From: Hydrocarboniphaga effusa AP103
GTDB taxonomy: Bacteria > Pseudomonadota > Gammaproteobacteria > Nevskiales > Nevskiaceae
DNA length: 64,000 bases
Reading direction: 5' to 3'
NCBI RefSeq assembly: GCF_000271305.1
Contig: NZ_AKGD01000001.1
Coordinates: forward strand, 2,467,501 to 2,531,500
The notes beneath the pieces are model-generated. The model was given only the letters and a program-made list of their open reading frames with translations. It searched no databases and was not told the origin of the DNA. Shown piece by piece: positions 57,457 to 64,000 of the stretch (position 1 is its first letter; each line of letters opens with the position of its first letter). The position numbers and the translations under genes were made by a program.

Positions 57457-57987
57457 TCAGCGGCGCGAGCCGGCGTCGCGCTTGAGCTGGCCGACCAGCG
57501 CGTCCTGCGCATCGCGCCAGCCTGCGATCCACTCGGGCAGCTCGGGCGAGGGCTCGCGGTGGTCGATCAGTGCCAGCGCCTGGGCCGTCGGAACCGGGCC
57601 CTGCTTGCCGAGGAGCAGGTAGCGCACCGCGACCACGGCGGCGACGCGGTCGCCGAGCTTGTAGCGGTGCTCGATGAAGAACCACTTCGCATCCCAGCCG
57701 AGCAGCCGCGATTCGAGTTCATAGCGCGCGAACGGTTGCAGCGAGGCCGAGAAGCGGCCGCTGCAGTCGCCGGCCACGGGTCGCCAGCCGCGCTTGAGCG
57801 CCCGTTCCCAGAGGCCCGAGCGCAGGCCGTGATCGAAACGTCCGAGATCGGCCAGCGTGAAATAGCGGCCGTTGTTCATGTGCAGGTTGGAGTCGAGATC
57901 GTTGGGCCACACGCGTCCGCTCAGGCGACTCGTGCCGAGCAGGGGCAAGGGCCCGCGCGAGCGGTAGGTCAGCAACATCCAGAGCAT
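57457..57987 (-). CDS. Hot-dog thioesterase-like protein (THEM6/4HBT type)
   Basis: From the ATG at 57987 the 176-aa protein begins MLWMLLTYRSRGPLPLLGTS and has RVWPNDLDSNLHMNNGRYFT, the hot-dog core with the conserved DLDxNLHMNNGRY. This is the usual N-terminus in the family; a longer frame to 58128 adds unconserved basic sequence. It probably hydrolyses acyl-CoA or a related thioester; the substrate is unknown. It diverges from fadI. Confidence 0.85.
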   Translation of the reverse strand: MLWMLLTYRSRGPLPLLGTSRLSGRVWPNDLDSNLHMNNGRYFTLADLGRFDHGLRSGLWERALKRGWRPVAGDCSGRFSASLQPFARYELESRLLGWDAKWFFIEHRYKLGDRVAAVVAVRYLLLGKQGPVPTAQALALIDHREPSPELPEWIAGWRDAQDALVGQLKRDAGSRR

Positions 57988-58310
57988 GCGCAGCAAGGGT
58001 CGTTCTCCGCGGCGCCTGGGCTCTCGGCGCCGCTTTCGTGAGGCGCAGAAGATGCGGCCCGAGGCCGGCGCCGCCAGTGGCGGACACGCCAGAAGATCGT
58101 GTCGGCTCCGCCATGGCGTCCGGAGCATTCAGGCGCGACTCTGCCAGCGTCAAGAGCCGTGCCGCCTCCGGTCCAGGGACGATCCCGTGCGACCGTCGCG
58201 GCCATTCGCGCTGACGCCTGCCATTCATCATCGTCGCGGATTGCGGCGATAAGCTGGCGGAGCGGACCCGGCGGTTCGACCGAATTTCTTCTTCACCATT
58301 GGGATCAACC
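57988..58310. other. Divergent intergenic region between thioesterase and fadI genes
   Basis: This stretch should hold two back-to-back promoters. I see no clear operator, RNA or terminator in it, and the open frames across it have no recognisable features. Confidence 0.4.
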
Positions 58311-59606
58311 ATGACCATTGCCAAGCCTCCCATCGGACGTCGCGTCGCCCTGCTCGGCGGCTCGCGCATTCCGTTTTGCCGCTCGAACACGACGTATTCG
58401 AACAAGAGCAATCAGGACATGCTCACGGCCACGCTGCGCGGCGTGGTCGACAAGTTCCAGCTCCAGGGCGAGCGCCTGGGCGAAGTCGCCGCCGGCGCCG
58501 TGCTCAAGCACTCGCGCGATTTCAACCTGACGCGCGAATGCGTGCTGTCCTCGGGCCTGGCGGCCGAAACCCCGGCCTACGACGTGCAGCAGGCCTGCGG
58601 CACGGGCCTCGAAGCGGCGATCCTGGTCGGCAACAAGATCGCACTCGGGCAGATCGAATCGGGCATCGCGGGCGGCGTCGACACGGCTTCGGACGCGCCG
58701 ATCGCGGTCGGCGAGAAGCTGCGCAAGATCCTGCTCGAACTCAATCGCGCCAAGACCGGCGGCCAGCGCCTGGCCGCGCTCGCCAAGTTCCGTCCGTCCA
58801 TGCTCGCGCCGGCGATCCCGAGCAACGGCGAGCCGCGCACGCGCAAGAGCATGGGCGAGCACTGCGAACTGATGGCGCAGGAATGGAACATCGCACGCGA
58901 AGACCAGGACCAGCTCGCGTTCGAATCGCATCGCAAGGCCGCGGCGGCCTACGACGCCGGCTTCTATGACGACCTGATCATCGAATACGCGGGCATCAAG
59001 CGCGACAACAACCTGCGCGCCGACAGCACGCTCGAAAAGCTCGCCACGCTCAAGCCGGTGTTCGACCGCAAATCCGGCCGCGGCACGCTGACGGCCGGCA
59101 ACTCCACGCCGCTCAGCGACGGCGCCTCGGCCGTGCTGCTGGCGAGCGAGGAATGGGCCGCCGCCCACGGCTTCAAGCCGCAGGCCTTCATCACGCACGC
59201 GGAGACCGCGGCGGTCGATTTCGTGGTCAAGAAGGAAGGCCTGCTGATGGCGCCGGCCTACGCGGTGCCGCGCATGCTCGCGCGCGCCGGCCTGACCTTG
59301 CAGGACTTCGATTTCTACGAGATCCACGAAGCCTTCGCCGCCCAGGTGCTGTGCACGCTCAAGGCCTGGGAAGACCCCAAGTTCTGCAAGGAGCGCCTCG
59401 GCCTCGACAAGCCGCTCGGCTCGATCGACCGCAGCAAGATGAACGTGAAGGGCGGCAGCGTCGCGCTGGCGCATCCGTTCGCGGCCACCGGCGGACGCAT
59501 TCTCGCCACGCTCGGCAAGGCGCTCGAAGAGCGTGGTTCGGGTCGCGGACTGATCTCGATCTGCGCGGCGGGCGGTTTGGGCGTGACGGCGATCGTCGAG
59601 CGCTGA
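58311..59606 (+). CDS. fadI: Acetyl-CoA C-acyltransferase (thiolase, FadI type)
   Basis: The 431-aa thiolase has the nucleophile C96 (VQQACGTGLEAA), the GH-type histidine motif (FYEIHEAFAAQVL) and the C-terminal proton-donor cysteine SICAAGGLGVTAI. The long KRDNNLRADSTLEKLATLKP segment matches the FadI subtype. It shortens acyl-CoA in beta-oxidation. No fadJ partner lies next to it. Its ATG at 58311 is 12 bp after another in-frame ATG that is less conserved. Confidence 0.93.
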   Translation: MTIAKPPIGRRVALLGGSRIPFCRSNTTYSNKSNQDMLTATLRGVVDKFQLQGERLGEVAAGAVLKHSRDFNLTRECVLSSGLAAETPAYDVQQACGTGLEAAILVGNKIALGQIESGIAGGVDTASDAPIAVGEKLRKILLELNRAKTGGQRLAALAKFRPSMLAPAIPSNGEPRTRKSMGEHCELMAQEWNIAREDQDQLAFESHRKAAAAYDAGFYDDLIIEYAGIKRDNNLRADSTLEKLATLKPVFDRKSGRGTLTAGNSTPLSDGASAVLLASEEWAAAHGFKPQAFITHAETAAVDFVVKKEGLLMAPAYAVPRMLARAGLTLQDFDFYEIHEAFAAQVLCTLKAWEDPKFCKERLGLDKPLGSIDRSKMNVKGGSVALAHPFAATGGRILATLGKALEERGSGRGLISICAAGGLGVTAIVER

Positions 59607-59622
59607 TCGCGGTTGATGTTTC

Positions 59623-59759
59623 CTCTCTCCCGCGGTGCGGGAGAGAGTCCCTCGCAACAGCGAGGGGAGTGAGGGAACACGAGCTGTAAAGTGCGCTCCG
59701 TCGGGGGGTGTTCCCTCACCCGGCGCTTCGCGCCACCCTCTCCCGCACGCGGGAGAGGG
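59623..59759. repeat. Composite palindromic (REP-like) element between fadI and argJ
   Basis: Four inverted repeats are nested: CTCTCTCCCGC/GCGGGAGAGAG (59623-59647), CCCTCGC/GCGAGGG (59649-59666), GTGAGGGAACAC/GTGTTCCCTCAC (59669-59680 with 59708-59719) and CCCTCTCCCGC/GCGGGAGAGGG (59736-59759). Parts recur at 61068 and 61212. It may also end fadI transcription. Confidence 0.85.
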
Positions 59760-59840
59760 CCAGGCGACGAAAGCTGAGCTAAAACGCCCCACGCCTTCGC
59801 TACAATCCGCGGCCCCGTTTCTCCTCCACAGAGAACTCCG

Positions 59841-61058
59841 ATGGCCGTCGCCTACCAGGCTCCCGAATCCCTTCCTGCCGTCGCCGGCGTTCGTCTCGGC
59901 GTGGCCGAGGCTGCGATCAAGAAGCCGGGCCGACGCGATCTGCTCGTGATCGAACTCGCGCCGGGGACGCGCGTGGCCGGTGTTTTCACCCAGAACTCGT
60001 TCGCCGCCGCGCCGGTGCTGCTGTGCCGCGAAGTGCTCGCCAGCGGCACCGCGGTGCGCGCGCTGGTGGTCAATTCGGGCAATGCCAACGCCGCGACCGG
60101 CCAGGGCGGCCTCGATGACGCGCGCGCCGTCTCGGCGGCCGTCGCCGCCGCCATCGGCTGCGAAGCCGGCCAGGTGCTGCCGTTCTCCACCGGTGTGATC
60201 GGCCAGCGCCTGCCGGTCGAGCGCATGGTCGCGGCGGCGCCGAAGGCCGTGGCCGATCTGAGCGCCGACGGCTGGATCGCCGCGATGCTCGCGATCATGA
60301 CCACCGACACGGTCGGCAAGGGCGCCTCGCGCAAGGTGGCGACTTCGCAGGGCGAGGTCACCGTGACCGGCATCGCCAAGGGCGTCGGCATGATCCACCC
60401 GAACATGGCGACCATGCTCGGCTACGTCGGCACCGACGCCAGGCTCTCGCAGGCCGCGACCGAACAGGCGCTCAAGACGGCGGTTTCGCGCAGCTTCAAT
60501 TGCGTGACCGTGGACGGCGACACCTCCACCAACGACTCCTGCGTGCTGTTCGCGACCGGCCAGGTCGGTACACGCGAGATCGAAACCGGCGATGCCGATT
60601 ACGCGCTCGTCGCCGAGGCGATCGAAGCGGTTTGCCGCGAACTCGCACACGCGATCGTGCGCGACGGCGAGGGCGCGACCAAGTTCGTCACCATCGAAGT
60701 GAGCCAGGCGCGTAGCGAAGCCGAGGCGCGCCAGGTGGCGCTCGCGGTGGCGCATTCGCCGCTCGTGAAGACCGCGCTGTTCGCCTCCGACGCCAACTGG
60801 GGCCGCATCGTCATGGCGGTCGGCAAGTCCGGCGTCGCAGTCGACCCGGCCAAGGTCGATCTCTGGCTCGACGAGGTCTGCCTGCTGCGCGGCGGCCAGC
60901 CGCACCCGGACTATCGCGAGGAACGCGGCTCGGCCGTGGTCGCCCAGCCCGAGTTCGCGATCCGCATCGCGCTCGGCAGCGGCGATGCGAGCGCCACGGT
61001 CTGGACCTGCGATTTCAGCTACGACTACGTGAAGATCAATGCGGAATATCGGACGTAG
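59841..61058 (+). CDS. argJ: Bifunctional ornithine acetyltransferase / glutamate N-acetyltransferase
   Basis: The 405-aa precursor self-cleaves before Thr191 in the motif IHPNMATMLGYV to give two chains. RVAGVFTQNSFAAAPV, VNSGNANAATGQGGLDDA and FNCVTVDGDTSTNDSC are ArgJ signatures. It recycles the acetyl group between acetylornithine and glutamate in arginine synthesis. It is flanked on both sides by related palindromic elements. Confidence 0.97.
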   Translation: MAVAYQAPESLPAVAGVRLGVAEAAIKKPGRRDLLVIELAPGTRVAGVFTQNSFAAAPVLLCREVLASGTAVRALVVNSGNANAATGQGGLDDARAVSAAVAAAIGCEAGQVLPFSTGVIGQRLPVERMVAAAPKAVADLSADGWIAAMLAIMTTDTVGKGASRKVATSQGEVTVTGIAKGVGMIHPNMATMLGYVGTDARLSQAATEQALKTAVSRSFNCVTVDGDTSTNDSCVLFATGQVGTREIETGDADYALVAEAIEAVCRELAHAIVRDGEGATKFVTIEVSQARSEAEARQVALAVAHSPLVKTALFASDANWGRIVMAVGKSGVAVDPAKVDLWLDEVCLLRGGQPHPDYREERGSAVVAQPEFAIRIALGSGDASATVWTCDFSYDYVKINAEYRT

Positions 61059-61067
61059 TGCTTGGTC

Positions 61068-61110
61068 CTCTCTCCCGCTTGCGGGAGAGAGCCCCTCGCG
61101 CAGCGAGGGG
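61068..61110. repeat. Palindromic element, left half, before tRNA-Ser
   Basis: Two hairpins repeat the left part of the element at 59623: CTCTCTCCCGC TT GCGGGAGAGAG (61068-61091) and CCCCTCGC GCA GCGAGGGG (61092-61110), in the same order and orientation. It lies 10 bp after argJ and 7 bp before the tRNA. Confidence 0.85.
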
Positions 61111-61117
61111 AGAGAGG

Positions 61118-61204
61118 GGAGAGGTGGCAGAGTGGTCGAATGTACCTGACTCGAAATCAGGCGTACGGTTTCCCGTACCGTGGGTTCGAATCCCACCCTC
61201 TCCG
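61118..61204 (+). tRNA. tRNA-Ser (anticodon CGA)
   Basis: Acceptor stem GGAGAGG (61118-61124) pairs with CCTCTCC (61197-61203); G61204 is the discriminator. The anticodon stem CCTGA/TCAGG holds the loop CTCGAAA with anticodon CGA at 61152-61154. A long variable arm (GTACGG/CCGTAC) marks a class II tRNA, and the T arm is GTGGG TTCGAAT CCCAC. CCA is not encoded directly after the discriminator (GGACCA follows). Confidence 0.96.
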
Positions 61205-61211
61205 GGACCAC

Positions 61212-61233
61212 CCTCTCCCACAAGTGGGAGAGG
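61212..61233. repeat. Palindromic element, right half, after tRNA-Ser
   Basis: CCTCTCCCAC AA GTGGGAGAGG is a perfect 10-bp-arm hairpin. It copies the right-hand hairpin of the element at 59736 and could also act as the tRNA terminator, though no T-run follows. Confidence 0.8.
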
Positions 61234-61254
61234 AGACAGGCGTGGAGTGGGTCG

Positions 61255-62193
61255 ATGACCGACCCGCGCCCCATCCTCGAAGTTGCCTGCGGCGTGCTGC
61301 GCAATGCGCGTGGCGAGGTGCTGCTGGCCCAGCGCCCCGAAGGCAAGGTCGCGGCGGGGTTCTGGGAGTTTCCGGGCGGCAAGGTCGAGCCGGGCGAATC
61401 GGTCGCCGGCGCGCTCGCGCGCGAGCTGCACGAGGAACTCGGCGTCAGCGTCACCCAGGCGCGCCCGCTGATCCGGCTGCGGCACGCCTACAGCAACCGC
61501 ATCGTGCAGCTCGACACCTGGCTGGTGACCGGCTTCGATGGGGAGCCGAGTTCGCGCGAAATGCAGGCGCTGGCCTGGTGCGGGCTCGGCGAGATCGCCC
61601 GGCTGCAGACGCTGCCGACGGTCGCGCCGATCCTCAAGCCGCTGCGCCTGCCCGTCGACTACGCCTTCACGCGGTCCGACGCGACGGTCGCCTCGATCCG
61701 TGCCGGGCTCGATCGGCTGCCGGCCGGCGCCTTGCTGCGCCTGCGGCTGCCGAAGCTCGACGACTTCGGCTACGCCGCGCTCGCCCGCATGCTGCAGCCC
61801 GAGGCCCAGGCTCGCGGGCTCACGCTGATGCTCGACCGCGAGCCCGGGCTGTCGCGCGAACTCGGCTGCGGCCTGCATGCCACCTCGAAGGTCTGGCCAA
61901 CGCTGACGAGTCGCCCGGTGCCGGCGCATCTGCCGTTCGCGGTCTCGGTGCATTCCGCCGAAGAGCTGTCGCGCCTCGCCTCGCTCGATGTCGACGCGGC
62001 CGTGCTCGGCCATGTGCTGGCGACGCCGACGCACGAAGGCCAGCCCGGACTCGGCTGGAACGGTTTTTCCGAAGCGGTTTGGGAATGCGGCCTACCGGTC
62101 TACGCGATCGGCGGCGTCGGCCCGGCCGATCACGAGCGCATCTGGACCGCAGGTGGGCAGGGCAGCGCCGGGATCGGCGCTTACTGGCAGTGA
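61255..62193 (+). CDS. MutT Nudix hydrolase fused to a ThiE-like domain
   Basis: The 312-aa protein starts MTDPRPILEVACGVLRNARG. The N-terminal MutT domain has its Nudix box at about 40-62 (GGKVEPGESVAGALARELHE) and would clean 8-oxo-dGTP from the pool. The C-terminal half, about 135-312, resembles thiamine-phosphate synthase (LHATSKVWPTLTSRP, VLGHVLATPTH, VYAIGGVGPADH); its phosphate loop is similar, but thiamine synthesis is not certain. This fusion is known from other proteobacteria, usually near yacG-zapD-coaE as here. Confidence 0.9.
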   Translation: MTDPRPILEVACGVLRNARGEVLLAQRPEGKVAAGFWEFPGGKVEPGESVAGALARELHEELGVSVTQARPLIRLRHAYSNRIVQLDTWLVTGFDGEPSSREMQALAWCGLGEIARLQTLPTVAPILKPLRLPVDYAFTRSDATVASIRAGLDRLPAGALLRLRLPKLDDFGYAALARMLQPEAQARGLTLMLDREPGLSRELGCGLHATSKVWPTLTSRPVPAHLPFAVSVHSAEELSRLASLDVDAAVLGHVLATPTHEGQPGLGWNGFSEAVWECGLPVYAIGGVGPADHERIWTAGGQGSAGIGAYWQ

Positions 62194-62205
62194 AAGATTT
62201 CGCAG

Positions 62206-62287
62206 GGTGGGTTGGCGGCGTAGGAACCCACCGAGGGCGCGCGACGACGGCGGCTTACGCCGCGATGCGGCTAACCTGCCCACTCTA
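62206..62287. repeat. Second-type palindromic intergenic element
   Basis: GGTGGGTT (62206-62213) and AACCCACC (62225-62232) form a perfect hairpin. A further GGCGGC TTA CGCCGC-like palindrome follows at 62250-62264. It fills the space between the convergent MutT-ThiE and yacG genes and resembles widespread proteobacterial intergenic repeats. Confidence 0.55.
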
Positions 62288-62291
62288 AGGG

Positions 62292-62507
62292 CTACTGCAG
62301 CCGGGAGGGAGGGGGACGCCCCTGCTCGACGGTCGGTTCCTCCGCATCGGACTCGTCGTCCGCGGCCGGAATCGCGTACTGGCCGCTGGCCCAGGCGCCG
62401 AGGTCGATGAGCTTGCAGCGCTCGCTGCAGAACGGGCGGAAGCGGTTTGTCTTCTCGAGCGACGCGGGTTCTCCGCAGCGCGGACAGCGGGCCTGCTTGA
62501 TCGGCAT
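62292..62507 (-). CDS. yacG: DNA gyrase inhibitor YacG
   Basis: The 71-aa protein has a zinc finger with C8, C11, C27 and C31 (RCPRCGEP, PFCSERCKLIDLGAW) and an acidic tail. YacG binds GyrB and inhibits gyrase. It lies 4 bp downstream of zapD, in the order coaE-zapD-yacG seen in many gammaproteobacteria. Confidence 0.95.
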   Translation of the reverse strand: MPIKQARCPRCGEPASLEKTNRFRPFCSERCKLIDLGAWASGQYAIPAADDESDAEEPTVEQGRPPPSRLQ

Positions 62508-62511
62508 CAGG

Positions 62512-63345
62512 TCAGAGCGAACAGCACTGGATGCCGAAGGCCACGTCCTGATGCACCTGCGTGCTGCGGCGGTTGACGTCGCGCAGGGAGACGAAGCGGA
62601 TCGTGAAGCGGTGCGCGCCGGCGCTGATTTCCGGATACGCGGCCGCGGCCTGCGGAACGAACACGCGCAGCAGCTGCACCGGGCCTTGCGGCGAATGCAC
62701 GTAGGTGCCGCCGCGTGCGAGGCCCGCGCTGATTTCGGTGCTGCCGCGCAGCAGCTTCAGGTACAGGCCGATCGCGCGTTCGAACGGCGCCAGGTCGGCG
62801 AACCAGGCATCGAGGTCGCGATTGACGATCTCGGACGGCTGCGAAAGCCAGAAGTGGTAGGCGGGCAGATCGAAAGCGCAGCTGCCGCCCGGAATCGAGG
62901 TGCGGTTGTGGATCGAGATCAGGAACTCGTTGTCGCGCAGGGCGCTGCCGGCGAACTGGGTCGCGAGATGCTGCAACCCGGTGACCGAGGTCGTCAGGTC
63001 CTGCAGCACGCCGGACAGGCGCGACTGGTCGACACCCGGGCGTGCGGCCAGCCGCGTGAGGTGCGCGTGCTGTTCGAGCAGCTCTTTGAGGATGTCTTTC
63101 TTGAGGTCCGAGCGCGACAGCACGGTGAGCGTGTCGAGCAGGGTTTGCAGGCGTGCGCGCAGGCCGTAGTTGGACGAGTCCTGGCGATGGTGGGCGTGCT
63201 GGCCGAACAGGAATTCGAGGCGCAGGAAGGTGCGCACGCGCTCGTTGAGCGGTTGCTCGAAGATGATGGCGGAAGATCCGTCTGCCAGTACTGGAGTCAC
63301 GGCCACAGGCTGAAGCAAAGTGGGCTGGATTGTGACGCAGTGCAA
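62512..63345 (-). CDS. zapD: Cell division protein ZapD
   Basis: The 277-aa protein matches ZapD: IIFEQPLNERVRTFLRLEFL at the N-terminus, SDLKKDILKELLEQ, YHFWLSQPSEIVNRDL and HRFTIRFVSL toward the end. It cross-links FtsZ filaments at midcell. The true start may be a few codons after the first ATG, because MHCVTIQPTLLQP is not conserved. It is the middle gene of coaE-zapD-yacG. Confidence 0.92.
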   Translation of the reverse strand: MHCVTIQPTLLQPVAVTPVLADGSSAIIFEQPLNERVRTFLRLEFLFGQHAHHRQDSSNYGLRARLQTLLDTLTVLSRSDLKKDILKELLEQHAHLTRLAARPGVDQSRLSGVLQDLTTSVTGLQHLATQFAGSALRDNEFLISIHNRTSIPGGSCAFDLPAYHFWLSQPSEIVNRDLDAWFADLAPFERAIGLYLKLLRGSTEISAGLARGGTYVHSPQGPVQLLRVFVPQAAAAYPEISAGAHRFTIRFVSLRDVNRRSTQVHQDVAFGIQCCSL

Positions 63346-63424
63346 CAGTCACGGCAAATGCAAATCGAACTCGTCAAGCCTCTGCCCGGCGCCCGGAAAT
63401 CGGGCTTTTTCGCGGCGCGAAAGC

Positions 63425-64000
63425 TCAGCGCGGCGGCAGTTCCCGCGCCATTTGCAGGTAGCGCTGATGCAGGCGCGAAACCGCTTCTAGCGTGGTCGAC
63501 ACGGCAGCGTCGTTGGCGATCACGTCGTCCGCCGCTGCGAGCCGACGCTCGCGCGTGGCCTGTGCGGCCATCATCTGGCGGGCCAGGGTTTCGCTGACCT
63601 TGTCGCGGCTCGTGAGCCGTGCGAGCTGCACGGACTCGGGCACGTCGATCACCAGCACACGATCGACCAGGGCGCGCAGATGCCCCGCCTCGATCAGGAT
63701 CGCGACCGACAGGATGCAGTACGGCGTGGTCTGCTCGGCGAGCCAGCGCCGCATGCGGTTGCCGATCGCCGGATGCGTGATCGCCTCGAGCTGCTTGAGC
63801 GCGGCCGGATCGCCGAACACGCGCTCGCGCATGCGGCGGCGGTCGAGCGTGCCGTCGGCCTGCAGAAAATCCGCGCCGAAGGTTTCGGCGATCTGCAGCA
63901 GCGCCGGCTCGCCCGGCGCGACCACGTCGCGCGAGACCTGGTCGGCGTCCAGCACCGGCACGCCGAGCGCGATGAAGGCGTCGCCGACCAGCGTCTTGCC
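63425..64000 (-). CDS. coaE: Dephospho-CoA kinase (5' end beyond window)
   Basis: 192 codons are present; the first few residues lie outside. The visible start GKT is the end of the P-loop, followed by LVGDAFIALGVPVLDADQVS, HPAIGNRMRRWL and VIDVPESVQLARLTSRDKVS, all typical. CoaE phosphorylates dephospho-CoA in the last step of coenzyme A synthesis. It leads the coaE-zapD-yacG group, with 79 bp before zapD. Confidence 0.95.
   Translation of the reverse strand, partial: GKTLVGDAFIALGVPVLDADQVSRDVVAPGEPALLQIAETFGADFLQADGTLDRRRMRERVFGDPAALKQLEAITHPAIGNRMRRWLAEQTTPYCILSVAILIEAGHLRALVDRVLVIDVPESVQLARLTSRDKVSETLARQMMAAQATRERRLAAADDVIANDAAVSTTLEAVSRLHQRYLQMARELPPR

Noticed and set aside
61118-61233. 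tRNA-Ser as integration site of an island
   Set aside because: No integrase gene and no repeat of the tRNA 3' end longer than the palindromic element arm is found nearby.
58305-61454. A 1049-codon minus-strand frame running across fadI, argJ and the tRNA
   Set aside because: It crosses three certain genes and a tRNA and has no domain, so it cannot be a real gene.
63391-63410. GCCCG-GAAAT-CGGGC followed by five T, like an intrinsic terminator
   Set aside because: The T-run is on the plus strand, but the flanking coaE and zapD genes are read on the minus strand and no plus-strand gene ends here. A role is not supported.

Overview
This GC-rich, densely coded window comes from a gammaproteobacterial chromosome. 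The evidence for that is the Kdo transferase WaaA, a coaE-zapD-yacG block, a HexR-controlled Entner-Doudoroff (ED) set, RppH, ErpA, a Bfd/Bfr pair, FadH and FadI. The S9 peptidases, the TonB-dependent uptake proteins and a REP-like intergenic palindrome family suggest the Xanthomonadales/Nevskiales (Lysobacter/Solimonas) side of the class. The genus cannot be fixed from sequence alone.

Layout. Positions 1-6214 (minus strand) hold a type I restriction-modification operon in the order hsdR-hsdS-X-hsdM, where every junction is a 4-bp ATGA overlap. X is a Schlafen/AlbA_2-type ATPase with an in-frame 21-bp tandem repeat, and HsdS lacks most of its first conserved spacer. Next come an orphan ligase-associated exonuclease and waaA.

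Positions 8889-17710 carry central carbon metabolism: zwf-pgl-hexR on the minus strand and edd-eda-pyk-pgi on the plus strand. The two arms diverge from a 232-bp region with two matching HexR operators, each fused to a -10 box. A 1.1-kb junction with a broken SDR gene follows. Positions 18846-34976 form a fructan-utilisation locus: a two-module GH32-like lipoprotein, a ROK regulator, a three-gene sugar ABC transporter, a PfkB kinase, a SusC/SusD pair and a second GH32 enzyme. Together the two blocks can be read as one route: polymer capture at the cell surface, hydrolysis to fructose, import, phosphorylation to fructose-6-phosphate, isomerisation by Pgi, then the ED pathway to pyruvate. A SusCD system feeding an ABC transporter and an ED cluster in a gammaproteobacterium is the most notable system here.

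Positions 35104-64000 are mostly housekeeping: an LpxL-type acyltransferase, a TPR protein and an L,D-transpeptidase that share a C-terminal module, a GNAT/RimK-like pair, a FecR-SPOR protein, a HAD phosphatase, RppH, a Fur-controlled bfd-bfr pair, hemJ, argC, a DUF6776-like protein, a bactofilin, erpA, a CAP protein, two S9 peptidases, a cNMP-patatin protein, thioesterases, Nudix enzymes, fadH, fadI, argJ, tRNA-Ser(CGA), a MutT-ThiE fusion, yacG, zapD and the 3' part of coaE. Palindromic elements cluster around argJ and the tRNA, and the tRNA appears to sit inside one of them.
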